This document shows positions 10,000 through 20,242 of a DNA stretch of 64,000 bases, piece after piece. Both the position numbers and the translations under genes were made by a program. This stretch comes from Marinobacter sp. F3R11. GTDB lineage: Bacteria; Pseudomonadota; Gammaproteobacteria; Pseudomonadales; Oleiphilaceae. Every line of letters starts with the position of its first letter. Positions within the stretch are counted from its first letter, which is position 1. Location: the NCBI RefSeq assembly GCF_003318275.1, contig NZ_QOCH01000004.1:1-64000 (forward strand), in the 5' to 3' direction. Under the pieces are notes generated by a model, which saw only the letters and a program-made list of their open reading frames with translations, was not told the DNA's origin and did no database searches.

Positions 10000-10485
10000 T
10001 CAGATGCCAGCGTCGGCCGGATCAACAACCTCAAGTGCCCGATCCACCTGGTTTGCAGTGAAGCCACGGCGAGTCAGGAACCTGGCCTGGCGTACTTTTT
10101 CGTTCCAGTCTGCACTCAGGTCAGCCAGGCCAAAACGCTTCTCCCTCAGTAAAACCGCATTCCGGACCCAGTCTGCATCTGCGAGTTCATCAAAGCAGCC
10201 CGGGGTCTGATGAATACCACGCTGCTGCAACTCCGCCCGAATTTTCAAAGGGCCATAACCCAGGTCAATCCGCTGGCGCGAATAAACATCGGCAAAACGG
10301 TTATCATCCAGCCAGCCCTCATTCTCATAATCATCGAGGACCATACTAATGATCGAGTCATCCAGCTTGCGCTGTTGTAATTTCAGCGTCAGCTCCTGCC
10401 GGCTGTGTTCCCGACGGGCAAGCAGTCTCAACGCAACCGAGCGCGTCCGGTACTCCTGATCGTCACTATTTTTCTGTTTTGCCAT
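10000..10485 (-). CDS. recX: Regulatory protein RecX
   Basis: RecX modulates RecA filament extension. The 161-residue, basic, all-helical protein carries the typical features: LRLLARREHSRQEL early, LxxxGWLDDxRFAxxY in the middle and RRGF near the end. recX normally follows recA directly. Here it stands alone between mltF and a DUF349 gene, on the opposite strand to both, with no recA in the window. I saw no LexA-type palindrome in the 200 bp upstream. Only 3 bases separate its end from that of mltF. Confidence 0.88.
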   Translation of the reverse strand: MAKQKNSDDQEYRTRSVALRLLARREHSRQELTLKLQQRKLDDSIISMVLDDYENEGWLDDNRFADVYSRQRIDLGYGPLKIRAELQQRGIHQTPGCFDELADADWVRNAVLLREKRFGLADLSADWNEKVRQARFLTRRGFTANQVDRALEVVDPADAGI

Positions 10486-10703
10486 TCAGCCCTTCCCGCA
10501 AACGCTCACAAAACGCTAGACTAGCCCCGTTCCAATTCCGTCGGCGCTGATTCACAAATCCCCGACGGCAGTATCCGGCGCTCTGAAGACTGTGACGACT
10601 ATACGGCCAGTTCAATAGATTGCACATCAAAGAGCGCTGATGGCCGGTGCCGGCTTACTTTGCCCGACACTGCAGACTGGTTTCAATCCCTAAGGACATC
10701 GTC

Positions 10704-13175
10704 ATGGCTGCATTCCTCCAGAAACTTTTCAAATCCCGCAAACCCACAGCGCCGGTACGCAAGACTACAGCCCAGGCGCAACCAGTTACTGCACCTGCGG
10801 AGGATAAGCGGGCAGAGCTGAGGGAGCAGCAGCTTCAGGCACTGCAAGCAGCGCCGACGCAGGAAGTCGCCGCTGGCCTGGCGATTGAAGGTATAACTGC
10901 AGACATCCGGCTCAAAGCCGCTGACCAGCTTCAGGACGCAGAACTTCTTCAACGAGTTCAAAAGCAGGCAAAAACCCGAGACAAGGGTGTGTATCAGGTG
11001 GTCCGGCAGAAGCTGCTGGTTATCCGGGAAGAACAGGCCCGCCAGGAAGAGATATCAGGGACTATTACGGCATTGATCAGCAGCGCCCGCGACCTGGCAA
11101 AAACGGATGATACCAAACTCTATGACGCTCGCCTGGATACACTCCTGAACCAGTGGGCAGCCGTTGAGGCCAGTGCTTCGCCAGACCAGCTCAGCGAACT
11201 CCTGCAGTCTGTACACCGCTGTCGGGAGCGCGTTGCCGGGATGCAGGCTGCCCGGATTGAAGAGCAACGTCAGCGTGAGCAGCAAACTCAGCGGGATGAA
11301 ACCCTGGCACTCATGACCCAGACGCTTGAAGAACTTCGTAATCAGCCTGTTGAGGAACTTGTTTCCCTTGCCTCGCTGGACGCCCTTCAGAAAACCCAGG
11401 AAAACCGTTGGCTGGAAGCTACCCGCGATACCCAGGTTGAGAAAACGGAGCAGAAGGCCTACGAGACGGCCATGATGACACTGCGTAGCTATATTGCAGC
11501 AATTCGGCATATCGGCCAGGAAAAAGAATCACTGCACGCCCTCTCTGTAGTTGCTGAGCAGGAAGACGTCGCCCCTGAAGACCGGGAGCGTGCTTTGGCT
11601 TTGCTCAAAGAGATCAACTGGCCTCAAGGCTTCCCTGCTCCGGAACTATTGGTTCCGGCCCGCAAACTCGCAGGAAAGCCCAAATCCAAGCCCACGGTTA
11701 AAGCGAGTGATGACCTGAAGCAGCAACAAGCAACAGCGGATAGCCTGAAAGCAGTTCTGGACAAACTGGAAGAGGCGCTTGAAGCCAGGCAACTGAAAGA
11801 GTCCAAGCAACTTCTGAAAGCTGTACAACAGTATCAGAAGGCTCTTGATCATCGCCACAGCAGGAGTTTTCAGGCGCGCATCCAATTGCTTACAGCTCAA
11901 CTGAGAGAACTCACTGACTGGCAAGGCTTCGCGACAGAGCCGAAGCAGGTCGCCCTGTGTGAACAGATGGAATACCTTGCAGAACAGCCGATCGAGCCAG
12001 AGGCAAAGTCCGAACGCATAAAAGAGCTACAGCAGGAGTGGCGGGATCTGGGTGGATCTTCAGACCGTACTTTATGGTCTCGCTTTAAGCAGGCATCTGA
12101 CAAAGCCTATGAACCCTGTAAAGCCTATTTTAAAGCCAAGTCAGGCCTTAAGCAGGCAAACCTGGAAAAACGCAAAGCAATCTGTGCTGAGCTGGAGCAT
12201 TTTGTTAACGACGCAGACTGGAGCACCGTTGACTGGAAAGCCGTAGACCGCATTTTGCAGACGGCACGCCAGGAATGGAAATCGGCATGGCCTATAGAGT
12301 TCCGGGACAACCGGCAGGTACAAAAGCAGTTTGACGACCTGCTCCACAAAATTGAAGCACCTCTCGAAGAGGAACACCGGAAAAACGAAGCCCTCAAACA
12401 AGCTATCGTAGAGCAGGCTCAGGCGCTGACTGAACACCAGCCGCTGCAAGAGGCAATGAACAAAGCCAAAGCACTGCAATCAGACTGGAAAGCCATCGGA
12501 GTCACCCGCCACAGAGAAGACCGCAAGCTCTGGCAGGCGTTCCGTAAAGCCTGTGATGAAATATTTGCACGTCGTGACACTGAGCGTTCAGAGCAGAAGC
12601 AGGCTGAGAAAGAGGCAGATATTGCAGCGGAAGCTGTGGTGAAAGAGGTCAGGAATATCGGCACAGATCAGGACGTCCAGGCTCTGGAACAAGCGGCCAG
12701 CACACTTGGTAGCCTGGATACGGGTAGCGTATCTTCGGGTGTGAAAGAACAAATCCAGAAAGAAAAACAAAGGCTGAGTCTGGCCATTTCCACACAAAAA
12801 CTCAAAACAAGCATTTCCGAATGGCAAGCCCTTGTGCTCGCGCGCACGATGGACGAAACGCCCGAGGAAGTCGCCTTCCCGGAAAAATGGGCTGCCCTCT
12901 CAGAAACCCTGGGCGAACTGGATGATCAGGAACTGGTTATTCGCGCAGAGATTCTGGTGGGCGTACCCTCCCCGGCCGAAGACCAGAAAAAACGCATGGA
13001 AATACAGGTTCAACGCCTGGCTGAAGGAATGGGCTCAGCAGAAAAAGCAGACAACCCACTCCAGAGCGTTGAAGCTATCGTTGCCAGCTGGTGCCTCCGG
13101 TCCACTGACCAGCCCGCCGATGCCGCGCTGGCAAGCCGCTTGAACAGTGCTCTGGACAAACTGATCACAAACTGA
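10704..13175 (+). CDS. DUF349 domain-containing coiled-coil protein
   Basis: An 823-residue, highly charged, Gln- and Glu-rich helical protein with no signal peptide, so cytoplasmic. It contains several DUF349 units, recognisable by W-x-LG/AIG followed by R and a LW-xxF segment (for example WRDLGGSSDRTLWSRFKQA and WKAIGVTRHREDRKLWQAF). The function of these proteins is not established. The start at 10704 is preceded by TAAGGA at good spacing; an upstream in-frame ATG at 10647 lacks such a site. A hairpin at 13174-13205 covers its stop codon. Confidence 0.85.
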   Translation: MAAFLQKLFKSRKPTAPVRKTTAQAQPVTAPAEDKRAELREQQLQALQAAPTQEVAAGLAIEGITADIRLKAADQLQDAELLQRVQKQAKTRDKGVYQVVRQKLLVIREEQARQEEISGTITALISSARDLAKTDDTKLYDARLDTLLNQWAAVEASASPDQLSELLQSVHRCRERVAGMQAARIEEQRQREQQTQRDETLALMTQTLEELRNQPVEELVSLASLDALQKTQENRWLEATRDTQVEKTEQKAYETAMMTLRSYIAAIRHIGQEKESLHALSVVAEQEDVAPEDRERALALLKEINWPQGFPAPELLVPARKLAGKPKSKPTVKASDDLKQQQATADSLKAVLDKLEEALEARQLKESKQLLKAVQQYQKALDHRHSRSFQARIQLLTAQLRELTDWQGFATEPKQVALCEQMEYLAEQPIEPEAKSERIKELQQEWRDLGGSSDRTLWSRFKQASDKAYEPCKAYFKAKSGLKQANLEKRKAICAELEHFVNDADWSTVDWKAVDRILQTARQEWKSAWPIEFRDNRQVQKQFDDLLHKIEAPLEEEHRKNEALKQAIVEQAQALTEHQPLQEAMNKAKALQSDWKAIGVTRHREDRKLWQAFRKACDEIFARRDTERSEQKQAEKEADIAAEAVVKEVRNIGTDQDVQALEQAASTLGSLDTGSVSSGVKEQIQKEKQRLSLAISTQKLKTSISEWQALVLARTMDETPEEVAFPEKWAALSETLGELDDQELVIRAEILVGVPSPAEDQKKRMEIQVQRLAEGMGSAEKADNPLQSVEAIVASWCLRSTDQPADAALASRLNSALDKLITN

Positions 13176-13205
13176 GCATCAGGAGCCTCATTCCCGCTGA
13201 TGCTC
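13174..13205. terminator. Hairpin between convergent genes
   Basis: GAGCATCAG (13174-13180 plus two) pairs perfectly with CTGATGCTC (13197-13205) around a 14-base loop. It overlaps the stop codons of both convergent genes. There is no T tract, so it may be a weak terminator or an mRNA-end stabiliser rather than a classic rho-independent site. Confidence 0.4.
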
Positions 13206-13451
13206 TCTGACAAATTCCCTGGCACCCTGAACGGCAGCCAGGGATTTGTCTTTCATACTCCTGAGCTCCTCATCCGCCAGATAAAACATCATATCAATGG
13301 TGTGCCGGTAATACCTGGGAGGTAAACGGTTCAGAGCGACGCACATGACATCAGTCAGATAGTCGGCAGTATCCCCGGGCTCTCTCGTAGCATCAATGGC
13401 GTCCATCACCAAACGCTCGTAAAAGTTGTCGATGGCATCTCTGAAAGACAT
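13188..13451 (-). CDS. ComFB-like (late competence development) small protein
   Basis: An 87-residue protein whose core, from DAIDATREPGDT through DVMCVALNRLPPRYYRH to IDMMFYL, matches the ComFB family (PF10719). The family is named after the Bacillus comF operon; its role in Proteobacteria is unknown. Related domains in cyanobacteria have been linked to c-di-nucleotide signalling, but nothing here shows ligand binding. GGAGGC precedes the start on the minus strand. The gene is convergent with the DUF349 gene. Confidence 0.75.
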   Translation of the reverse strand: MSFRDAIDNFYERLVMDAIDATREPGDTADYLTDVMCVALNRLPPRYYRHTIDMMFYLADEELRSMKDKSLAAVQGAREFVREHQRE

Positions 13452-13660
13452 GATTTTTTGCCTCCTGAACGTGCATGGAAGCCTTTGGAAGGCCTCTGCC
13501 TCTGTCTAAAGATAGAACCCACAAGCTTACCTGTCACCGTTTCTGAGCAATTTCGCCACTCCGATTGGCAGGCCACGTCATTACCTGCGGCACTATCAAA
13601 ACGCTAAGGTGATGCTTCTGGTCAATAATCCACACAGCAACAATCATCCGAGGACAAACC

Positions 13661-14869
13661 ATGACCACTGAGGCGTATATCTTCGACGCGGTCCGAACTC
13701 CCAGAGGGCGCGGTAAAAAAGACGGGGCCCTTTACAGCGTCAAGCCGATTTCACTGCTGACGACAGTTCTTAAAGCACTGCAGCAGAGGAACAGACTGGA
13801 TACCGCCCAGATAGACGATATCGTGCTTGGTTGTGTCACAGCCATTGGTGATCAGGGTGCGGACATCGCCAAAACCGCTGCACTCGCTGCAGACTGGGAC
13901 GAAAAAGTATCCGGCGTTACCCTCAACCGCTTTTGCGCATCAGGTTTGGAGGCCGTTAACCTGGCAGCCATGAAAATACGCTCCGGGTGGGAAGATATGG
14001 TTGTTGCCGGCGGCGTAGAATCCATGTCCCGCATACCTATGGGCTCTGATGGCGGTGCCTGGGCAATGGACCCTCAGACCAATCTGCATACCGGCTTCAT
14101 GCCTCAGGGGATTGGCGCAGACCTGATTGCTTCCATGGAAGGTTTCAGCCGGGAAGACGTGGACAGCTTCGCGGTAAAATCCCAGCAAAAAGCAGCCAAT
14201 GCCTGGAAACGGGGTTACTTTGCCAGATCAATCATTCCGGTCACAGACCAGAACGGCGTAGTCATTCTGGACCACGACGAACATGTGAGGGCCGGCACTA
14301 CCCTTGAGTCCCTTTCAGGCCTCAGACCATCCTTCCAGATGATGGGAGAGCTGGGCTTTAATAATGTAGCCCGTGAAAAATATCACTACGTTGAGAAGAT
14401 CACCCATGTTCATCACGCCGGCAACTCATCCGGCATGGTAGACGGCGCTACTGCTGTTCTTATCGGTAGCGAGGCAAAAGGTAAGGCCATGGGGCTCAAG
14501 GCCCGCGCCCGCATTGTGGCCACTGCGGTAACCAGCACCGACCCCACCATTATGCTTACCGGCCCTGCCCCGGCCACCCTGAAGGCCCTGAACAAAGCAG
14601 GTATGACGGTTGATCAGATTGATCTGTTTGAAGTGAATGAGGCCTTCGCCTCTGTAGTAATGCGCTTCCAGAAAGAACTTTCGGTTCCGGACGAGAAAGT
14701 AAATGTCAACGGCGGCGCCATCGCTATGGGTCACCCCCTGGGTGCTACAGGAGCCATGATCCTGGGCACACTGCTCGATGAACTGGAGCGCCGTGAACTG
14801 CGCTTCGGCCTGGCAACTCTGTGCGTTGGCGGAGGCATGGGTATCGCCACCATCATTGAGCGCGTCTGA
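13661..14869 (+). CDS. Acetyl-CoA acyltransferase (thiolase)
   Basis: Thiolase of the beta-oxidation spiral, cleaving 3-ketoacyl-CoA with CoA (or condensing acetyl-CoA). The 402-residue protein has the nucleophilic Cys in [12 protein letters not shown], the GHPLGATGA histidine motif and the C-terminal CVGGGMG cysteine motif. It is the first gene of a two-gene operon: the FadJ-like gene follows 31 bp later with its own ribosome-binding site (AAGGAG). That pairing argues for fatty-acid degradation rather than polyhydroxybutyrate synthesis. It could be called fadI- or fadA-like, but the subgroup cannot be decided from sequence alone. Confidence 0.92.
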   Translation: MTTEAYIFDAVRTPRGRGKKDGALYSVKPISLLTTVLKALQQRNRLDTAQIDDIVLGCVTAIGDQGADIAKTAALAADWDEKVSGVTLNRFCASGLEAVNLAAMKIRSGWEDMVVAGGVESMSRIPMGSDGGAWAMDPQTNLHTGFMPQGIGADLIASMEGFSREDVDSFAVKSQQKAANAWKRGYFARSIIPVTDQNGVVILDHDEHVRAGTTLESLSGLRPSFQMMGELGFNNVAREKYHYVEKITHVHHAGNSSGMVDGATAVLIGSEAKGKAMGLKARARIVATAVTSTDPTIMLTGPAPATLKALNKAGMTVDQIDLFEVNEAFASVVMRFQKELSVPDEKVNVNGGAIAMGHPLGATGAMILGTLLDELERRELRFGLATLCVGGGMGIATIIERV

Positions 14870-14900
14870 GCCCTACACTTTTCTGTAAGGAGAACCGGTT

Positions 14901-17051
14901 ATGAGTGCCATCCGTTATGAATTGGGTTCAGATCAGATTCTGACTCTCACTATCGACATGCCAGGCCAGGCCGCGAACACCATGAACCAGGTGTTCCGCG
15001 AGGCCCTAGATGAAGCCGTCTGCAAAGTACAGGACAACCTGGAAGATATCCGCGGCATTATTGTCACCTCTGCTAAAAAAACCTTCTTTGCCGGTGGTGA
15101 CCTGAAAGAACTTCACAAAGTCACTCGCGAGAATGCTCAGGTTTTTGAAGACATGGTGAACCGTCTGAAGGCCCGCATGCGCGCACTGGAAACCTGCGGC
15201 AAACCCGTGGTCGCAGCGATCAACGGAACTGCATTGGGCGGCGGTATTGAAATCGCTCTGGCGTGTCACCATCGCATCGTCCTGAACGATAACGCTATTC
15301 AGCTGGGCCTGCCCGAAGTAACCCTTGGCCTGCTCCCCGGGGGTGGCGGTACCCAGCGCCTGCCCAGGATGATCGGCCTAGAAGCCGCTTTCCCCTTCCT
15401 CATGGAAGGCAGAAAAGTGCGCCCATCAGCTGCCCTGAAAGCCGGCATGGTTGATGCGCTGGCCGACTCTGTAGAAGAAATGTTGGCTAAAGCCCGGGCA
15501 TTTATCGAGGCCAACCCGAAATGCCAGCAGCCCTGGGACAAAAAGGGGTTCAAGCTACCAGGTGGAGCCCCCCACCACCCGGCCATGGCACAAAAGCTGG
15601 CCATAGCTCCTGCTATGCTGAAACAGAAAACCAGGGGTTGCTATCCTGCCCCGGAACGCATTTTGTCTGCCGCCGTCGAAGGTGCACAGGTTGACTTCGA
15701 TAACGGCAGCCTGATCGAAACCCGCTACTTTACCGAACTGGTGACTGGCCAGGTTGCCAAGAACATGACGGGCACCTTCTGGTTCCAGCTCAATAAGATT
15801 AAGGCTGGCGGCAGTCGCCCTGAAAGTGTAACCAGAAAACACTTCAAAAAGGTGGGAGTGCTGGGAGCAGGAATGATGGGCACGGGAATTGCCTACGCCA
15901 CAGCCACTTGCGGTATCGAAGTAGTACTTAAGGATATTTCTCTCGATAGAGCTGAAAAAGGCAAAAGCTACTCTGAAAACCTGTTGGCTAAAAAGGTCAG
16001 CCGGGGACATATGACCGAAAAACAAAAAACAGAAATACTGGGCCGCATCAGGGCCACGGACTCTGCCGCCGATCTTGAGGGCTGCGATCTCGTGATCGAG
16101 GCAGTGTTCGAAGACAGCGATCTGAAAGCCAGAGTTACTGCAGAAGCTGAGCCGAAATTGGTCAGCAACGGTATTTTTGCCTCCAATACGTCCACCATAC
16201 CCATCACCCAACTGGCAAAAGCTTCTGACAGGCCACAAAACTTCATTGGTCTGCATTTTTTCTCTCCTGTAGACAAGATGCAGCTTGTTGAAATCGTTGT
16301 GGGCGGGAAAACCTCAGACGAGACTCTGGCACGCTCCTTCGATTATGTTCAGCAGATTGGCAAAATTCCGGTGGTTGTGAACGATAGTCGCGGCTTCTTC
16401 ACCTCCCGCGTTTTCGGCACATTTGTGAATGAAGGCATATGTATGCTGGGTGAAGGTATTCACCCGTCTAGCATCGAGAACGCAGGCATACTGGCGGGCA
16501 TGCCTGTCGGACCACTGGCGATCACTGACGAAGTCAGCATGACGCTCATGCAGCACGTTCGCACCCAGAGCCGGAAAGACACCGAAGCAGCCGGTGGCAC
16601 ATGGCATGCACACCCGGCGGAAGCCATCATCGATGAGATGGTTCAGACACACGGCCGCAAAGGCAAGGCTGCCGGCGCGGGCTTCTATGAATATCCGGCC
16701 AGGGGCAGGAAATATTTGTGGCCGGAGCTGGAAACTCTATATGTGGATAGCAATAAAGCCCGACTGGTGGAGCTGCAGGAGCTGAAAGACCGCATTTTGT
16801 TCATTCAGGCTATAGAAACCGTACGATGTCTGGAAGAAGGCGTCTTACGCACAGTAGAAGATGCCAACATTGGCAGTATCTTTGGTATCGGATATCCGCC
16901 CTGGACTGGCGGAGCCATACAGTTTATCAATCAGTACGGGGTCAAAGCCTTTGCTGATAGGGCCAAAGAGTTGGCCATGACCTGCGGAGAACGTTTTGCA
17001 CCACCAGCTCTGTTACTGGAGCACGCAAAACAGGAAAAACTCTTCATCTGA
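14901..17051 (+). CDS. Multifunctional enoyl-CoA hydratase / 3-hydroxyacyl-CoA dehydrogenase (FadJ-like)
   Basis: The alpha-subunit type enzyme of fatty-acid beta-oxidation, 716 residues. The N-terminal crotonase domain has FFAGGDLKEL, GTALGGGIEIALACH and the catalytic Glu region PEVTLGLLPGGGG. The 3-hydroxyacyl-CoA dehydrogenase domain follows, with NAD-binding GVLGAGMMGTGIA (about residue 321), the HFFSPVDKMQLVEIV histidine motif and the C-terminal dehydrogenase repeat. It presumably forms a complex with the thiolase encoded just upstream. The 230 bp after it show no gene or clear terminator. Confidence 0.93.
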   Translation: MSAIRYELGSDQILTLTIDMPGQAANTMNQVFREALDEAVCKVQDNLEDIRGIIVTSAKKTFFAGGDLKELHKVTRENAQVFEDMVNRLKARMRALETCGKPVVAAINGTALGGGIEIALACHHRIVLNDNAIQLGLPEVTLGLLPGGGGTQRLPRMIGLEAAFPFLMEGRKVRPSAALKAGMVDALADSVEEMLAKARAFIEANPKCQQPWDKKGFKLPGGAPHHPAMAQKLAIAPAMLKQKTRGCYPAPERILSAAVEGAQVDFDNGSLIETRYFTELVTGQVAKNMTGTFWFQLNKIKAGGSRPESVTRKHFKKVGVLGAGMMGTGIAYATATCGIEVVLKDISLDRAEKGKSYSENLLAKKVSRGHMTEKQKTEILGRIRATDSAADLEGCDLVIEAVFEDSDLKARVTAEAEPKLVSNGIFASNTSTIPITQLAKASDRPQNFIGLHFFSPVDKMQLVEIVVGGKTSDETLARSFDYVQQIGKIPVVVNDSRGFFTSRVFGTFVNEGICMLGEGIHPSSIENAGILAGMPVGPLAITDEVSMTLMQHVRTQSRKDTEAAGGTWHAHPAEAIIDEMVQTHGRKGKAAGAGFYEYPARGRKYLWPELETLYVDSNKARLVELQELKDRILFIQAIETVRCLEEGVLRTVEDANIGSIFGIGYPPWTGGAIQFINQYGVKAFADRAKELAMTCGERFAPPALLLEHAKQEKLFI

Positions 17052-17280
17052 ACGGTATGAATGGTGGAGGCCTGCCCCCTCCACCAGGCATTACCCGAAC
17101 TGCTTCTGATGCTTCCGTTTTTGCAGCCCTGGCTCCATGTTCATGGACAGATTGTCACGAATCGATACGCCATGCCTATAGCAACGGGTGTAGCCCTTGC
17201 CTACAATAAATCAATCAGCCCACGGGTTAACCGGCTCCAGTTCCATCTGGCAGGTACCCAGCATCATCAGGTATGCCTAT

Positions 17281-19452
17281 ATGACCATCGCGGAAAAAAT
17301 CTCTATCCGTCGCGCGCCTTTCAAAGCAGGCCGGGTAGGCGTCTGTAAAGCACTTACTCTTGCTCTGCTCCTGTCAGCGCCTTTTGGAATACAGGCAAAA
17401 ACAATTGAGCCTGAAGCCTATGTCCCCGTTGCACCAACGATTGATCAGGCACGGGCAAACATTCTCATAGCCAGACAACTGCAGTTTACTCACTTCCGTG
17501 ACCTCGGTATAAGCGACAAGCTTTCAGGGGATGTATTTGATGCTTATCTGAATTACCTCGATAGCCAGCGGGTTTACCTCACCGGCAACGACATAGAAGC
17601 GCTCAGCACAGTGAGAAGCCGGTTAGGGTCTGCGCTTAAAACTGGCCAGCTTCAACCCGGGTTTGATATCTACAACCTTGTTCAGAAACGTATTATCGAA
17701 CGTCTCCAGTTCGCGCTCAAAACCATTAACGATGGTATCGGAAAGCTTGATTTCAGTACCAACGAAAGCATTCTGCTCGACCGTTCAGACGCCGAATGGG
17801 AACCCGACGAGAAAGCCCTTGATGAGCTTTGGGTCAAGCGCATCAAAAATGCGGTGCTTGCACAACGTCTCGATGGTTCCGATGATGAAGCGATCACCGA
17901 AAGCCTTACACGCCGATATGAAGGCCAACTCAAACGTGCCTATCAGGCGCGTAGTGAAGATGCGTTCCAGGCCTACATGAACGCATTTACGGGCATGTGG
18001 GATCCTCACACTTCCTACTTCTCGCCGCGCACTTCTGAAAACTTCAACATAAACATGAGCCTTTCACTGGAAGGCATTGGTGCAGTTCTGCAGGCGGATA
18101 ACGAGTACACCAAAGTGGTCCGACTGGTCCCGGGCGGCCCCGCCTCCAAACAGGGCCAGCTCCAGCCAGCAGACCGGATAGTATCGGTTGCACAGGAAGG
18201 CGAGAAACCGGTCAACGTGATCGGCTGGCGCCTGGATGAAGTGGTCGACCTTATCCGCGGCCCGCGCAACTCTGTGGTCACCCTCGAAGTGGTTCCTGCC
18301 AGCGCGACCGATGAAACTCTGACCAAAACCATTGCTATCAACCGTGATGAAGTAAAACTGGAAGAGCAAAGCGCCAGCAAAGACTCCATTGAATTTGAGC
18401 GCAATGGAAAAAAATACACAGTGGGCGTAATTACAATTCCGACTTTCTATGCCGATTTCCGCGCCATGCAGGCCGGAGACCCCAACTACAAAAGTACGAC
18501 ACGTGACGTCCGGAAACTGATTGCTGAACTGCAGCAGGATGGGGTAGATGGGCTGGTAATCGACTTACGCAATAATGGCGGTGGCGCACTGCATGAAGCG
18601 AACGATCTGGTAGGCCTGTTTATCGATACCGGCCCTACCGTTCAGATTCGTAATTCAAGCAACGAGGTTCAGGTTCTGAATGATGAAGATGCCTCAATTG
18701 CCTATGACGGACCTCTGGTAGTACTCACTAATCGCATGAGCGCTTCGGCTTCAGAGATTTTTGCCGGTGCAATCCAGGATTATGGGCGCGGCCTGGTTGT
18801 TGGTTCGCAAACCTTCGGTAAAGGTACAGTGCAGGCTGTCCGGCCACTGAACCATGGCCAACTCAAGATTACCCAGTCGAAGTTTTACCGCGTCTCCGGA
18901 GGCTCAACCCAGCACAAAGGTGTAATTCCCGACATAGAGATTCCTTCCCGGATCGACAAAAACCGCATTGGTGAAGATGCACTCGATCATGCCCTGCCCT
19001 GGGATCAGATCGACGCCGTTCCTCATACCAGGTATTTTGATTTCAGCGGGATCATCGATGAACTCCGTAAACGTCACGACGCCCGCTTTGCCACAAACCC
19101 GGAGTTCAGTCTCCTTCAACAGGAAATTGATTTCCTGGAAGAGCAGCGCCAAAGAGACTCAGTGAGCCTTAACCTTGATGAGCGCAAGACAGAACAGGAA
19201 CAGATAGAACGCACCCGGCTGACCATTGCCAATGCACGTCGGGAATTACGCGGCGAAGCACCTTTCGAGTCTGTGGAGGCGCTGGAGGAGTGGCAGGATC
19301 TGCAGGCTGCTGACCTGGGCACTACCGATGAAGAGCTGGATTTCGTGATCCGCGAAGGCGGCAATATAATGGCGGACATGCTGGAAATGGATAGTCGGAT
19401 GGCCTCAATTCTTAGCCCACAACAATTCGCGGCCCAGGCTGAAGCCCGGTAA
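17281..19452 (+). CDS. prc: Tail-specific (C-terminal processing) periplasmic protease Prc
   Basis: An S41 family protease that trims C-termini of periplasmic proteins. The start at 17281 gives 723 residues with a signal peptide (KALTLALLLSAPFGIQA). A long helical N-terminal region is followed by a PDZ domain (SLSLEGIGAVLQ onward) and the protease core, with the serine in NRMSASASEIFAGA and the lysine in GSQTFGKGTVQ. A C-terminal DUF3340-like helical part ends the protein. An in-frame ATG at 17197 would add 28 residues ahead of the signal peptide and is less likely. The next gene starts 1 base after the stop. Confidence 0.93.
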   Translation: MTIAEKISIRRAPFKAGRVGVCKALTLALLLSAPFGIQAKTIEPEAYVPVAPTIDQARANILIARQLQFTHFRDLGISDKLSGDVFDAYLNYLDSQRVYLTGNDIEALSTVRSRLGSALKTGQLQPGFDIYNLVQKRIIERLQFALKTINDGIGKLDFSTNESILLDRSDAEWEPDEKALDELWVKRIKNAVLAQRLDGSDDEAITESLTRRYEGQLKRAYQARSEDAFQAYMNAFTGMWDPHTSYFSPRTSENFNINMSLSLEGIGAVLQADNEYTKVVRLVPGGPASKQGQLQPADRIVSVAQEGEKPVNVIGWRLDEVVDLIRGPRNSVVTLEVVPASATDETLTKTIAINRDEVKLEEQSASKDSIEFERNGKKYTVGVITIPTFYADFRAMQAGDPNYKSTTRDVRKLIAELQQDGVDGLVIDLRNNGGGALHEANDLVGLFIDTGPTVQIRNSSNEVQVLNDEDASIAYDGPLVVLTNRMSASASEIFAGAIQDYGRGLVVGSQTFGKGTVQAVRPLNHGQLKITQSKFYRVSGGSTQHKGVIPDIEIPSRIDKNRIGEDALDHALPWDQIDAVPHTRYFDFSGIIDELRKRHDARFATNPEFSLLQQEIDFLEEQRQRDSVSLNLDERKTEQEQIERTRLTIANARRELRGEAPFESVEALEEWQDLQAADLGTTDEELDFVIREGGNIMADMLEMDSRMASILSPQQFAAQAEAR

Positions 19453-19453
19453 T

Positions 19454-20242
19454 ATGAGCCAGAAAACCGGCAAGCCGGAAGGCAGCAAGCAGGAAGTCCA
19501 GAGTAAAAACCGGGCCCTGCAGGACATGTTGCTTGATGCCCTCCACGCCATGCGCTCGCTGGAAGAACTGGATAACCTCGGAAAACCAACCGTAGAAGAA
19601 AAAGAGCCGGAAGGAATTATCGATCGGCTTGCCAGCCTGACAGGGTCGGCTTTTCGCCTCGGAGCCCGGGCCACAGACACTTCGCTGCGCCTGGGGCGAG
19701 TGCTGATCAACTCTCAGGATCAACTCCGGGCCATGCTGGCTGCAGGCCATTCCATGAAGGACATCCGGGAAGTTGCAGGGCTGACGCTATCGGAGATGAG
19801 TGAAGCCCTTAATCTTCGCGACAAGTCTATTCTTGAAGCCATAGAGAACGGTACAGCCACACTTTCGTTTGAACTGATCCTCCGCCTGGCAGCCCTGATC
19901 GCCCGGAACGACCCGATCCCGTTCATTATGCGCACTACCCGAAACTATAACCCCGAGGTCTGGCAGACTCTCAATGAGTGGGGTGTGGCGAGAATACCCC
20001 TGCAGTTTGAGCGGGAACGGGAATTCATAAATATCTTCCGTCGTCATGATTCTGCTCGAACCTTGTCAGATGAAGATTTCCACAAGGTACTGGAGTTCAC
20101 CAGACAGGGTTTTGAGATGTCTCTGCACTTCGCAGAAGAGCAGGAAAAACAGGTAGCCGAACTCCGCGCCAGCTTCGAAAAGCAACAGAGTGAGCTGCCG
20201 GGTACAAAGGCCACCGCCGGAAAAAAACCATCAACCGAATAG
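19454..20242 (+). CDS. Helix-turn-helix domain protein of unknown function
   Basis: A 262-residue soluble protein whose middle (about residues 95-140) reads as an XRE-type helix-turn-helix: [18 protein letters not shown], then [19 protein letters not shown]. The N-terminal 80 residues are charged and the C-terminus is helical with a lysine-rich end. The ATG follows the prc stop by one base, so the two are translationally linked. No function is known to me. Its last 12 bases overlap the end of mtnA on the other strand. Confidence 0.7.
   Translation: MSQKTGKPEGSKQEVQSKNRALQDMLLDALHAMRSLEELDNLGKPTVEEKEPEGIIDRLASLTGSAFRLGARATDTSLRLGRVLINSQDQLRAMLAAGHSMKDIREVAGLTLSEMSEALNLRDKSILEAIENGTATLSFELILRLAALIARNDPIPFIMRTTRNYNPEVWQTLNEWGVARIPLQFEREREFINIFRRHDSARTLSDEDFHKVLEFTRQGFEMSLHFAEEQEKQVAELRASFEKQQSELPGTKATAGKKPSTE

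Noticed and set aside
17061..17348. A 95-residue plus-strand frame between the FadJ-like gene and prc
   Set aside because: It overlaps the prc signal-peptide region in another frame and has no recognisable domain.
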